A stretch of 64,000 nucleotides of DNA from Micromonospora sp. NBC_01740 (GCF_035920365.1 NZ_CP109150.1:4278001-4342000); one strand, 5' to 3'. Positions 32,190 to 56,196 are shown, counted from the stretch's first letter. Numbers and translations are program-made. Notes: generated from the sequence alone by a model not told the origin.

Positions 32190-35100
32190 TCAACCGGTGG
32201 TGGGTGAGCCCGCCGGCCCGGCTTCCAGGAAGCGCAGCATGTGCCCGTTCAGCTCCTCGGCGAAGCTGTACGGCAGGTAGTCGGTGCGGATGGTGACGCG
32301 CAGGAGGGCGTGGTCGGCGCGGGGAAGCACCTCGACCGTGAGCCCGTTGGGCACCTCCCGGGCGTACGGGTCGACGACCTCCTCGGCCCGGCAGCCGGGC
32401 AGTTCCAGCGGAAGCACCACGTTGTCCTGGAACACGAAGGTCGGCAGGCTGGCGACCACCTCGCCGGAGAGCCCGGCGGCGGGGTCGTCGGCGGTCTCCG
32501 CGAAGGGGACGTCCTGGGCCCGCATGAGGTCGCTGATCGTCTCGTTGACCCGCAGGACGAGTTTGTCGTCCTCCGGCCCGTCGAAGCGCACCCGGACGCA
32601 GTTGAGGTTCAGCCGGGTGGTGAAGGCGGAGTCGAGGACGCGGCTGCCCCGCTTGGCCACCACCATCAGCAGGCCGATGTCATCCTGCTGGTGGACGGCG
32701 CGCAGCGCGGAGGCGAACGCCGCGACGAAGTAGCTGGACCGGCTGAACCGCTGCTCCCGGGCGGCCCGGTCCCAGCGCTGCATGACCTCCGGCGTGACGG
32801 TGACGGTGTGCCCGGCCTTCGGACCCCACGCCAACGCCTGCTCCAGCGGTGCGGTGGCGTCGCCCCGGCCCTGGCGGGGCAGGCCGCGCAGTTGTTCGCG
32901 CCAGTAGGCCCGCTGCGCGTCGAGGTCGGCGGCGTCGCGCAGCCGGGCGTACTCCTCGTACGACTGGCGCAGCGTCGGCGCCGGCCGCGCCCACACGGGG
33001 GCCGCGCCCGACAACCGCGCCGCGTAGGCGTGGCTCAGGTCCCGCACCAGCAGCGCGTACGACCAGCCGTCGAAGGCGATGTGGTGGATGCCCACGCCGA
33101 ACAGGACCCGCCCGGTCGACTTCTCCCGGATCAGGGCGGCCCGCCAGACGCGGCCCTGGGTGTAGTCGAGCGGCTGCTGCACCGCCTCGGCGAGCTGGTC
33201 CAGGGCCTCCTGCTCGCTGGCGGCGTCGGTGAGCAGCCGCAGCTGCGGCATCGCCGGGTTCGGCGGGACGAGCGCCACCGGGGGAGCCGTCCGCCGGTAG
33301 CGGGCGTGCAGGGCCTCGTGCCGGCGGTGCACGTCGCCCAGCGCCGCCATCAGCGCCCGCAGGTCCAGCTCGCCCTCGATCCACCAGGTGACCGGGACGA
33401 CGACCTCCGGCGGCGACATCAGGCACTTCGCGACCTGCTGCGCGAGCGGAACCGGGCCGGGACGCTGACGGGCCTGCCCGGCGGTCGAGCCGGCGTCCGT
33501 ACGGCGGGGCGCGGTGGTCAGCCAGTGGGCCAGCGCCTGCGGTGTGGGGGTGCGGTGGATCTGCGAGACGGGCACGACGACGTCGGCGGCCTCGTCGATG
33601 CGCGTCGCCACCGCCGCCGACTGCAACGACGTGCCACCCAGGTCGAAGAAGCTGTCGCCCGTGCCGACCCGGTCGATGCCGAGGACGGTCGCGAACACGG
33701 CGGCGACGAGGCGCTCCTCGTTCGTCGCCGGCTCGACGAACTCCACCCCGAGGTCGGGGCGCCGGGTGTCGGGTGCGGGCAGGGCCCGCCGGTCGACCTT
33801 GCCGGTGCCGCCGACGGGGAAGTGGTCGAGGACCATGACGACGGCGGGAACCATGTAGGACGGGAGCACGGTGGCGGCGTGCGCGCGCAGGTCGCCGACG
33901 GCGGGGGTACGGCCGTTGCGTCCGGTGACGTAGGCGACGAGTCGGGCGGTGCCGTCGTCCTCGCGGCGCACGACCACGGCGGCGCCGACGTCGGGGTGCC
34001 GGGCGAGGGTGGTCTCGATCTCGCCGAGTTCGATGCGGATGCCGTTGACCTTGACCTGGTGGTCCATCCGGCCGAGGATCTCCAGCGCGCCGGTGGCGTT
34101 CCACCGTCCGAGATCGCCGCTGCGGTAGGCGGTGCCGCCGCCGTACGGGTCGGTGACGAAGCGTTCGGCGGTGAGTTCGGGGCGGTTGAGGTAGCCGTCG
34201 GCGACCCCGAAGCCAGCGATGAGGATTTCGCCGGGTACGCCCATCGGGACGAGGTCGAGGTTGGCGTCGACGACGCGGATCTGCCGGTTGGGCATGGGCC
34301 AGCCGATGGGCACGTACGCGCCGCCCCAACCCGCCGACGCGTCGAACCACGTGCACGCCACGGCGATCTCCGCCGGCCCGTACGCGTTCACCACCCGCGT
34401 GCCCGCCGTCAACCACCGCTGGGCCAGCTGCGGCGGGACGGCCTCGCCGCCGAAGATGATGCAGCGCAGACCCGGGCAGGCGGCCGGATCGAGCGGGGCG
34501 ACGTTGGTGGCCGGTCCGAACGTGTGGGTGACGTCGTGCCGGTTGATGAGGTCGGTGAGCCGACGCGCGTCGAGCAGGTCGTCGCGGGAGCAGACGACGA
34601 CGCGGCCACCACCGGTGAGCGTCGCGAAGATCTCCCCGAAGGCGGCGTCGAAGACCGGTGCCGCCGAATGCAGCATCCGGCTGTCGGGGCCGATGGCGCA
34701 CTCGTCGGTCATCCACGCCAGGAAGTTCGTCAGCCTCTCGTGCGTCAGCACGACACCCTTGGGCGTGCCCGTCGAACCCGACGTGTAGATCACGAACGCC
34801 GGCGCGGACGCCGGCACCACCGGCAGGTCCACCGGCTCACACGCCCGCACCACCGGCCAGTCGTCATCCAACGCCACCACCGACACCCCGTCGCCACCGG
34901 GAATCCGGGGCGCGACCGCACCGACGGTCAACACCACCCGGGCGCCGTGGTCGGCCAGCAGCACCCGCATCCGCTCCACCGGCCACGACACGTCCATCGG
35001 CGTGTACGCCGCGCCCGCCCGCAGCACACCCGTCGTCGCCACCAACGACCACAGTCCGCGTTCCAACGCCACGGACACCACGTCACCGGCGCCCACGCCC

Positions 35101-35888
35101 ACCGACCGCAGATACGCCGCCAGCGCGGCCGACCGGCGATCCAGTTCCCCGTACGTCAACACCTCATCGCCGGCGACACCCGCCACCGCCTCCGGCGTGC
35201 GCCGCGCCCACTCCAGCACCAGCTCGTGGATCGGCTCGGCCGGCACCTCACGCACCGGGCCCCGGCCCCACTCCAGCAACCGCTCCCGCTCCGCATCGCC
35301 CACCAACGGCAACGCCGACAACCCCACCTCCGGCCCCGCCAACCCGGCGGAGACCAGCACCACGACCTGGTCCACCAGGCCCCGCACCCACTGCGCCGAG
35401 TAACCCTCCGCCGCGTAGTCCACCCGCAGCGCCGACCCGTCCGAGGCCACACCGATCACCAGGTCGACGTCCACCACTGCCGGCCCCGCGTCCGCCACCG
35501 GAGCGTCCACCAGCCCGAGCACCACCGGGCCCACCGGCTCCCGGCCCACGGCCACCGGCGCCGCCAGCGCCGCGCGCACCCGCGTCACCAACTCGCCGAA
35601 ACCCGGATCACCCGCCACGTCCACCCGCAGCGCCGAACCGCCGCCACCGGACGCCAGGCCCAGCACCACCTGCTCCTGGGCCGTCCAACGGGCCAGCACC
35701 GCCACGACCCCCGCCACCACGACGTCGCCGCCCAGCCCGTCGTTCGGCGGCGAGGAGGGCAGCACCCGGTGCACCGAGGCGGCCCGGGCCGGCCACACCG
35801 TCGGCCGGCGCAGGTCCCCCACCAGGTCCAGTGTTTCGGCGTCGACCGCGCCGTCCACGGTCCGCGCACCATCGAACCCGACAGACAT
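32190..35888 (-). CDS. NRPS 3: half-condensation / adenylation / carrier / condensation
   Basis: This 1232-residue protein shares the layout of NRPS 1 and 2: C-lobe remnant, adenylation, carrier (LGGTS) and complete condensation domain with HHIAFDG. Its adenylation domain differs from the other two mainly between motifs A3 and A5, where FDAAFGEIF and IIFGGEAV replace FDVALGEIY and VTLAGEP. The hand-read pocket is D-A-G-F-I-G-A-V-A-K, so it probably loads a different substrate. It is the first NRPS of the leftward operon. Its ATG overlaps the TGA of a small upstream frame (TGATG). TAGGGG-type elements lie about 350 bp upstream. Confidence 0.92.
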   Translation of the reverse strand: MSVGFDGARTVDGAVDAETLDLVGDLRRPTVWPARAASVHRVLPSSPPNDGLGGDVVVAGVVAVLARWTAQEQVVLGLASGGGGSALRVDVAGDPGFGELVTRVRAALAAPVAVGREPVGPVVLGLVDAPVADAGPAVVDVDLVIGVASDGSALRVDYAAEGYSAQWVRGLVDQVVVLVSAGLAGPEVGLSALPLVGDAERERLLEWGRGPVREVPAEPIHELVLEWARRTPEAVAGVAGDEVLTYGELDRRSAALAAYLRSVGVGAGDVVSVALERGLWSLVATTGVLRAGAAYTPMDVSWPVERMRVLLADHGARVVLTVGAVAPRIPGGDGVSVVALDDDWPVVRACEPVDLPVVPASAPAFVIYTSGSTGTPKGVVLTHERLTNFLAWMTDECAIGPDSRMLHSAAPVFDAAFGEIFATLTGGGRVVVCSRDDLLDARRLTDLINRHDVTHTFGPATNVAPLDPAACPGLRCIIFGGEAVPPQLAQRWLTAGTRVVNAYGPAEIAVACTWFDASAGWGGAYVPIGWPMPNRQIRVVDANLDLVPMGVPGEILIAGFGVADGYLNRPELTAERFVTDPYGGGTAYRSGDLGRWNATGALEILGRMDHQVKVNGIRIELGEIETTLARHPDVGAAVVVRREDDGTARLVAYVTGRNGRTPAVGDLRAHAATVLPSYMVPAVVMVLDHFPVGGTGKVDRRALPAPDTRRPDLGVEFVEPATNEERLVAAVFATVLGIDRVGTGDSFFDLGGTSLQSAAVATRIDEAADVVVPVSQIHRTPTPQALAHWLTTAPRRTDAGSTAGQARQRPGPVPLAQQVAKCLMSPPEVVVPVTWWIEGELDLRALMAALGDVHRRHEALHARYRRTAPPVALVPPNPAMPQLRLLTDAASEQEALDQLAEAVQQPLDYTQGRVWRAALIREKSTGRVLFGVGIHHIAFDGWSYALLVRDLSHAYAARLSGAAPVWARPAPTLRQSYEEYARLRDAADLDAQRAYWREQLRGLPRQGRGDATAPLEQALAWGPKAGHTVTVTPEVMQRWDRAAREQRFSRSSYFVAAFASALRAVHQQDDIGLLMVVAKRGSRVLDSAFTTRLNLNCVRVRFDGPEDDKLVLRVNETISDLMRAQDVPFAETADDPAAGLSGEVVASLPTFVFQDNVVLPLELPGCRAEEVVDPYAREVPNGLTVEVLPRADHALLRVTIRTDYLPYSFAEELNGHMLRFLEAGPAGSPTTG

Positions 35889-36154
35889 CAGCTCAACCTC
35901 CGATCGAGAGGGGGTGACCGGAAGGCACGGGGCCTCGGTACCGCACCACCGGGCGCATTCCGGTCGGCGCGGCAGGGGCGGTTCGCGGGCACCGCGGCCG
36001 ACTCGGGTGGCCGGGCGCGGACATGCGGTGCGACCAGGACGGGGTCACCGTCCGAATTCCGGGTCGCCACCACGTCGTCGATCGAAAGGAGCAGGTCGGT
36101 GCCCGATCCGATCACCGGCGCCTCCCGTCCGTCCGGGGCGCCGCGCACCCACAC
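35888..36154 (-). CDS. Possible small protein translationally coupled to NRPS 3
   Basis: A frame of 88 residues starts at GTG 36154 and ends at a TGA overlapping the NRPS 3 ATG (TGATG), an arrangement typical of coupled genes. Third-position GC is about 83% by hand count. The centre reads like protein (SGTDLLLSIDDVVATRNS), while the Arg/Pro-rich C-terminus is less convincing. It is not an MbtH protein, since the conserved Trp pattern is absent. The TAGGGG-type elements lie 80-108 bp upstream of its start, a spacing similar to other cluster genes. I do not recognise a family. It may instead be untranslated leader. Confidence 0.35.
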   Translation of the reverse strand: MWVRGAPDGREAPVIGSGTDLLLSIDDVVATRNSDGDPVLVAPHVRARPPESAAVPANRPCRADRNAPGGAVPRPRAFRSPPLDRRLS

Positions 36155-36953
36155 TCGTCCCCGCCCGGTGCAATGAAAGGGAACGACGAACCGATGGGGC
36201 CCGACCCTACGAAGCGCGGTGGAGTGGCGTACACCCCTAGAGATGCGCACGTCGACCCCTAGGGTGACGGCCGGAGATTCCGGCCGGGGGCCGCCGAGGA
36301 TACGTCCGGAGCAATGACCGACCACCGGTCCGCGTCCCGTGTCCTCGCCGCCGGATCGGCAATTTGCGCTGGTCAGTGTGGTGTTCTCTGCTGATGATTG
36401 ATCAGGATCGCGGCCAGATGCCGCGAATTTTTCGGCATTAACACACGCGGCTATATCTTTTCTATAGTGGATGGTTGGCGCCCTCCGGCAGGGTCGATGC
36501 ACGAATGTCCGGGTTTCGACGGAGAACGATCCCGGGGTCTAAGTCGAAAAAGGCTATTCGGTCAGCCCAGGTCCAGGGTTCGAATCGGAGAATTGGCGAT
36601 CCCGGCGACGGAAAGGGCCGCCCGCGGTCGGCTGACCGGCCCATCCCACGGAAATGAGGATTGACTATGCTTTGCCGATCATGACCCAGTCGGTGACTGG
36701 CAAATTCAGCCACCGCCTGTTGGTGTGCACCTCGCCGAACGCAGCGCTGACCACAAGCCAGCCCGCTACCTGGCCGGTCTCGCCAGAGACCGGCCGGCCG
36801 GTGCACGCGGTACGCCCGACTCTCGTGGCCGAGCGGCCTCATCAGGACCGGGAGCGCCTGCGACCGTCCACGTTCTCCGCAGTTCGTGGTCGTTGCGCAC
36901 CCGGACTCCGTGCCACCCGAGGCCCTTCGTGGGCCGGCATGTCAGGAGATCCA
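36155..36953. promoter_or_regulatory. Long intergenic region with TAGGGG-type elements and an AT-rich promoter zone
   Basis: CCCCTAG occurs at 36234-36240 and 36256-36262, 22 bp apart, with a weaker ACCCTAC 20 bp to the left (36214-36220). On the minus strand these read CTAGGGG toward the NRPS operon. Position 36361-36480 is AT-rich for this genome and includes CTATAG, a possible -10 for the rightward ATP-grasp gene. From 36480 to 36953 I see no reliable gene. A frame continuous with the ATP-grasp extends back to 36654 but is poorly supported. Confidence 0.55.
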
Positions 36954-38144
36954 ATGGACGGACCTATCCAGGTACAGGTGTTCGCTCACGACGGGGTGGT
37001 CCTGGCCCGGCCACCCGATCCGGTGACGACCGCCGGCAGCCGCTATCTCGCCGGTGCGGGCGCCGCCCTGTACAACGGGCTGGACATGATCACCGGTCTG
37101 CACCTGACCCTTCCGCACCAGTCGGCGGCCATTTGCAGCACCGGCTCCAGCGCGGACAAGTCGCTGCGCCTGCTCAGTCGGTGCGGTCTCAAGACGCCCA
37201 GCGACCTGCGCGAGTTCCGCTCCGGCGCGCAGGCGGTGCAGTTCGCCCGGGACGCCGCCGAGCGGGGCGAGACGCTGGAGTTCCAGTTCCCCCCGCACGA
37301 TCCGCAGTTGCGGGCCGCGCGGGCCCGGGTCGCCCCGGACCTGCTGGCCCGCCTCAACAACAAGACCACCCTGGAAACACTGATCGCGCCGGAATACCTG
37401 CCCCGTCGCCAGGTCGCCACCCCCGCCGAGGTACGCCGCATCGTGCAGCAGGACCGGCGGCCGGCGGTGCTAAAACCGGCCGGCGTCGAGGTGTACAGCG
37501 GGATCGCGATCTTCACGAGGCGGTTGCAGGACCGGCGGCACCGGTCCCTGTTCAACCAGCTGGAACAGGTGAGCGATCGGTGGATCGTCGAGGAGGAGGT
37601 GCCCTTCCGGACGATCTGGGGCGTCCAGTTCGGCGTGACGGAGAGCGGAGCGGTGCAGTACTTCGGTGCGTCCGTACACCTGCCGCAGCCCACTTCGACG
37701 TGGGTCGGTTGTGTGCTGGACGACGACCAGCCGCCGGCGGAGCTGATCGAAGCGCTGACCGTAGGGGTCCGAAAGGCCAGTGCCCTCGGGTACCGCGGGT
37801 ACTGCTCCTTCGACGCCGGGATCGGTCGGGACGGCGCCCTGCGGGTCATCGACCCGAACTTCCGGGTCAGTGGGGCCACCACCTCGCTGCTGCACCGCAG
37901 TTCGCTGCTGGGGCAGCACCCGTGCGCCATGACGACGTTCTTCTCGCTGGCCCCCGGCGTCGACGCCGAGCCGATCCTCGCCCCGTTCATCGACCGGGGG
38001 CAGTTCGTCGCGTTCATGCACCACGACCCGGCGGAGACGGACAACGGCCCGCTGCCGGCCACCATCGTCGGCATGGTCGGCGCTGCGGACCGGTACGCCT
38101 GCGGGGTGCTGGTCGCGCAGATCCAGCGGGCACTGGGCGGTTGA
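36954..38144 (+). CDS. ATP-grasp family carboxylate-amine ligase-like protein
   Basis: The protein is 396 residues from the ATG at 36954, which has AGGAG five bases upstream. An ATG at 36939 is a near alternative. The central part (about 165-330) has ATP-grasp features: PAVLKPAG with a candidate ATP-binding Lys, RWIVEEEVPF, and a metal-binding segment ending RVIDPNFRVSGATTSLL. The family joins a carboxylate to an amine or thiol through an acyl phosphate. Members include amino-acid ligases and peptide-natural-product ligases. The closest named family is unclear to me. It is divergent from the NRPS operon and followed 114 bp later by a hydrolase. A role in amide formation for the product is plausible. 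No precursor peptide was found. Confidence 0.8.
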   Translation: MDGPIQVQVFAHDGVVLARPPDPVTTAGSRYLAGAGAALYNGLDMITGLHLTLPHQSAAICSTGSSADKSLRLLSRCGLKTPSDLREFRSGAQAVQFARDAAERGETLEFQFPPHDPQLRAARARVAPDLLARLNNKTTLETLIAPEYLPRRQVATPAEVRRIVQQDRRPAVLKPAGVEVYSGIAIFTRRLQDRRHRSLFNQLEQVSDRWIVEEEVPFRTIWGVQFGVTESGAVQYFGASVHLPQPTSTWVGCVLDDDQPPAELIEALTVGVRKASALGYRGYCSFDAGIGRDGALRVIDPNFRVSGATTSLLHRSSLLGQHPCAMTTFFSLAPGVDAEPILAPFIDRGQFVAFMHHDPAETDNGPLPATIVGMVGAADRYACGVLVAQIQRALGG

Positions 38145-38258
38145 CGCGTCGTCCCTCTCCGGGCCGTGGTGACGGTCCGGAGGGGAGGCCCGACCGACCA
38201 CGGCGGCGCCCGTCCCGCCCGGGGGAAAACGCCGTGCGCGCTCGCCGGCGCCGCGGCC

Positions 38259-39140
38259 ATGATGAGGATCATGAGCGTGCGCGTCGACGATCCGGTCCGC
38301 CTCGGTGAGAGCCGACTCCCCGACGGGCGGTTGCTCGGCTGGGCCGAGTGGGGGCCGCCGGACGGTGTCCCGGTGTTGCTGTGCCCGGGGGCGGCCACGA
38401 GCCGGTGGCTCGGCTTCGGCGCGGACGTCGTCGACGCGCTCGGGGTGCGTCTCGTCTCCGTGGACCGCCCGGGGCTCGGCAGCTCGACCCCCGCGCCCGG
38501 CCGGACGTACGCCGACTTCGCCGCGGACATCCGCGACCTCGTCGGACTGCGGGGGCTGGCATGCCCCGCGGTGGTCGGCAACTCGCAGGGCGCGCCGTTC
38601 GCACTCGCGTGCGCCGAGGCGGGCGTCGCCGGCGCGCTGGCCATCGTGGCCGGCGCGGACGAGGTCGCCGCGCCGGAGTTCGCCGAGGCGCTGCCGGCGG
38701 AGCTGCGTCGGCTCGTGGACACGACTGCCGTCGATCCGGCCGGGGCGGAGCAGATCTTCGCCGGCTTCGACGCGGACGCGATGTGGGACATGGTGACGAG
38801 CGGGAGTCCCGAGGCCGACCTGGCGGTGTACCGGGAGCCGGGCTTCGAGGCCGCCTACCGCCGGGCCCTGCACGAGGGGTTCGCCCAGGGCCCGGCCGGC
38901 TACGCCCGGGACACCGTCCTGGCCATGGGGCGATGGCCCTTCGACCTCGCGGAGATCACGGTTCCGGTCGACGTCTGGTACGGCGAACAGGACACCAGCC
39001 ACTTACCCGACAACGGAGCGACGCTGGCCGCCCGGATCCCCGGTGCCGTCCGGCACCTCGTCCCGGGGACCGGTCGCGCGGTGCTGTGGACCCGTGCCGA
39101 GCCGATCCTCCGCTGTCTGCTCGGACGAGCATCCACCTGA
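38259..39140 (+). CDS. Alpha/beta-hydrolase fold protein
   Basis: The product is about 293 residues from clustered ATGs at 38259, 38262 and 38271, so the exact start is unsure. It has the oxyanion-hole region LLCPGAAT (about 40-47), SVDRPGLGSS and the nucleophile elbow VGNSQGA with Ser109. The late Asp is probably in WYGEQDTSH. The expected catalytic His is not clear, because the usual H near the C-terminus reads LVPGTGRAVL. It is monomeric, cytoplasmic and co-oriented with the ATP-grasp gene. It could trim an ester or thioester in the pathway, but the substrate is unknown. Confidence 0.85.
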   Translation: MMRIMSVRVDDPVRLGESRLPDGRLLGWAEWGPPDGVPVLLCPGAATSRWLGFGADVVDALGVRLVSVDRPGLGSSTPAPGRTYADFAADIRDLVGLRGLACPAVVGNSQGAPFALACAEAGVAGALAIVAGADEVAAPEFAEALPAELRRLVDTTAVDPAGAEQIFAGFDADAMWDMVTSGSPEADLAVYREPGFEAAYRRALHEGFAQGPAGYARDTVLAMGRWPFDLAEITVPVDVWYGEQDTSHLPDNGATLAARIPGAVRHLVPGTGRAVLWTRAEPILRCLLGRAST

Positions 39141-39172
39141 GCCGGGCTGCCGGCGGTGTCGGGTGCCGGCCG

Positions 39173-40213
39173 CTACATGCCGGTCAGCGCGGTGCGTACG
39201 GCGGGCTCGGGGACGTCGGCGACCAGCTCGGGCCCGGCCGGGCCGTCCAGGACGAAGGACAGGCCCGAAGTGGCTTTCTTGTCCCGCCGCATCAGCGCGA
39301 CCAACTCGTCGTGGTCGACACCGCCGGGCAGCGCGGTGTCGAGGCCGTAGCCCGCCACCACCTCGTGGTGCTCGGCCACCCGGTCGGCCGGGACGCGGCC
39401 GAGGACGCCGGCCAGCCGGCCCGCGAAGACCGTGCCGACGCCGACCGCCTCGCCGTGCCGCAGGCCGAAGTCGGTGGCCCGCTCCAACGCGTGCCCCAGC
39501 GTGTGACCGTAGTTGAGGATGTGCCGCAGACCGGAGTCACGCTCGTCGGCGGCCACCACCCGCGCCTTCAGGGCCACGCAGGCGGCGATCTGCTCCGCCA
39601 CCGGCCGGTCGCGCAGCTCGCCCGCGCCGATGAAGTGCGCCCGGGCGATCTCCCCGTAGCCGTTGCGCCACTCCCGCTGCGGCAGCGTGCCCAGGTGCTC
39701 GGTGTCGCAGAGCACCGCCCGGGGCTGCCAGTACACCCCGACCAGGTTCTTGCCCTCCGGCAGGTTGACCGCCGTCTTCCCGCCGACGCTGGCGTCCACC
39801 TGGGCGAGCAGCGAGGTCGGCAGGTGGATCACCGCGACGCCCCGGTGGTAGAGGCCGGCGGCCAACCCGACCACGTCCGTGGTGGTGCCGCCGCCGCAGG
39901 AGACGACGGCGTCGGCGCGGGTCAGTCCGAACTCGGCGAACGCACGGCAGAGCTGCTCGACCGTGGCCAGGTTCTTGTCGTGCTCGCCGTCGCGGGCCGG
40001 CACCACCCGGTGCGGCACACCCGGGTCGGGCGTCCACTCCGGAGGCCGGGCCGAGACCACCACGACCCGCCGGGCACCGATCCGCGCCACCTCCGCCGGC
40101 AGCCGGTGGCGCACACCGGGGCCGATCAGCACCGGGTACGCGCGCTCGCCGAGCGCCACCTCGATCCGGGCCGGCTCGGCGGGGGCGTGCGGGTCAGGTG
40201 CGGACGGGTGCAT
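39173..40213 (-). CDS. rifG: AminoDHQ synthase (RifG-like, AroB family)
   Basis: The 346-residue protein is a 3-dehydroquinate-synthase-fold enzyme. It has GGGTTTDVVGLAAGLYHRG (about 112-130), the LPTSLLAQVDASVGGK block, NLVGVYWQP and zinc-site histidines in HILNYGHTLGHALE and GLRHGEAVGVG. In AHBA clusters this homologue cyclises aminoDAHP to 5-deoxy-5-amino-3-dehydroquinate. GGGTTTD replaces the more usual GGGVVGD of primary AroB enzymes. It overlaps the LanB-like gene by 20 bp, so the two form a leftward operon about 20 kb from the other AHBA genes. Confidence 0.9.
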   Translation of the reverse strand: MHPSAPDPHAPAEPARIEVALGERAYPVLIGPGVRHRLPAEVARIGARRVVVVSARPPEWTPDPGVPHRVVPARDGEHDKNLATVEQLCRAFAEFGLTRADAVVSCGGGTTTDVVGLAAGLYHRGVAVIHLPTSLLAQVDASVGGKTAVNLPEGKNLVGVYWQPRAVLCDTEHLGTLPQREWRNGYGEIARAHFIGAGELRDRPVAEQIAACVALKARVVAADERDSGLRHILNYGHTLGHALERATDFGLRHGEAVGVGTVFAGRLAGVLGRVPADRVAEHHEVVAGYGLDTALPGGVDHDELVALMRRDKKATSGLSFVLDGPAGPELVADVPEPAVRTALTGM

Positions 40214-41030
40214 GTGGCTGCTGCCTCCTCTTGACGACGGGCACCGGTGCGGCGGCGACCGGGCGTTCCCGGACCATCGACAGGCGCAGCGCCAGCGCGG
40301 CCAGCGAGTCGACGTCCGGCCCGATGCCCCAACGGTCGTGGGTGAGCTGGGCGTGGTGCGCCAGCAGGAAGCCCGACGGCGCCGCCGGGTGGTGCCGGCC
40401 GACCACGTCGGTCACCCGGTCCAGGTAACGCCGCCAGGCCACGGCGACCTCCCCGCACAGCGGCAGGTCGCCGGCCGCCAGGACGATCTTCTCCGCGCCG
40501 GCGTCCGCCTGCGCGGCCAGGTCCCGCCGCTGCGCGGCGGTCAGCCGCTGGCTGCGTTCCTGCCAGTGCAGGAAGAGGAACGCCAGCCGGTCGGCCGCCG
40601 GCACCAGCCCCGTCAGGTACCGCAGGTGCGCCACGGCCAGCGGCAGTTCGACGCCGGCCAGCCAGGGAGTGTCCCCGCCGAGCAGGGTCAGGGCCAGGTC
40701 GCTGCCCGCCGACGCGAGCGGGCCGCCCCGGGCGGCGTCGCGCACCACGTACCGGTCGGCGGCGAAGGAGACCCCCGGGTCGTACGCGAGCAGCCCCGCC
40801 CGTACCGCGTCGAGCGCGGCCGGGGCGGCGTGGAAGCCGAGGCTCACGTGCGGCCCGGCGGGGGAGCCCTCCGGGTCGAAGAACCAGTCCATGCCCGGAT
40901 CGGCCCGGCGGGCGGCGGCGACCAGACCGGCGAGGACCGTGCCGACCAGCTCGGTCACCCGCGTGTCCGGGGACCCGTCGGCCGGCACGGCCGAGCGGGC
41001 GAACAACCAGCAGCGTTCCAACGACGGCAC
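40194..41030 (-). CDS. LanB C-terminal (SpaB_C / thiopeptide-type) domain-like protein
   Basis: The 278-residue protein resembles stand-alone members of the lantibiotic dehydratase C-terminal family, also called thiopeptide-type bacteriocin biosynthesis domains. Matching features are an early CWLFARS strand, a WFFDPEGSPAGPHVSLGFH segment like the family's RYADPxPHLRLR, and a late HHAQLTHDRWGI segment like its HMHxNRL. In RiPP pathways this domain eliminates glutamate or catalyses pyridine-forming cycloaddition. No LanB N-terminal partner or precursor peptide is in the window. It is translated ahead of, and overlaps, the aminoDHQ synthase, and it shares the regulated region with PKS1. Its role here is unknown. 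The assignment is by pattern only. Confidence 0.65.
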   Translation of the reverse strand: MPSLERCWLFARSAVPADGSPDTRVTELVGTVLAGLVAAARRADPGMDWFFDPEGSPAGPHVSLGFHAAPAALDAVRAGLLAYDPGVSFAADRYVVRDAARGGPLASAGSDLALTLLGGDTPWLAGVELPLAVAHLRYLTGLVPAADRLAFLFLHWQERSQRLTAAQRRDLAAQADAGAEKIVLAAGDLPLCGEVAVAWRRYLDRVTDVVGRHHPAAPSGFLLAHHAQLTHDRWGIGPDVDSLAALALRLSMVRERPVAAAPVPVVKRRQQPHAPVRT

Positions 41031-41256
41031 CTCGGCTGACGGGCGGGTGGAGCACAGGACTCGACGGTCTGCGGGGGAGTGGCCCCATCATCGGCCTGCG
41101 GCCCGTCCCACCACCTGATCAGCGGTCCGAACTGGGGACGACTTAGGGGGTGACAGGGGTAGGACGCCGGCAGGGTGCTCGGAAGACTTGGGCCGCTACG
41201 GCGAGCGGGGTCTACGCCGCGGATGAGAAGTCTCGCCGACGGACGGATGTGGTGAC
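41031..41256. promoter_or_regulatory. Divergent PKS1 promoter region with TAGGGG elements
   Basis: TTAGGGG at 41143-41149 and ACAGGGG at 41153-41159 have GGGG blocks exactly 10 bp apart, with another CTGGGG just before (41132-41137). They lie about 100-115 bp before the PKS1 ATG and a similar distance from the leftward LanB-like gene. No gene is visible in the spacer. Confidence 0.7.

Positions 41257-56196
<14,940 letters not shown>

Noticed and set aside
36577..36586. GGTTCGAATC resembling a tRNA T-loop or attachment site
   Set aside because: The flanking bases cannot form a T-stem, and no acceptor or anticodon arms are nearby. No integrase or second copy was seen.
36654..36953. N-terminal extension of the ATP-grasp protein from ATG 36654
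   Set aside because: The extra 100 residues have no family features, weaker codon bias and several competing frames. The ATG at 36954 has a clear ribosome-binding site.
40194..41030. A RiPP cluster centred on the LanB-like protein
   Set aside because: No precursor peptide, LanB glutamylation domain, cyclase or RiPP exporter was found nearby, so a full RiPP pathway is not supported.
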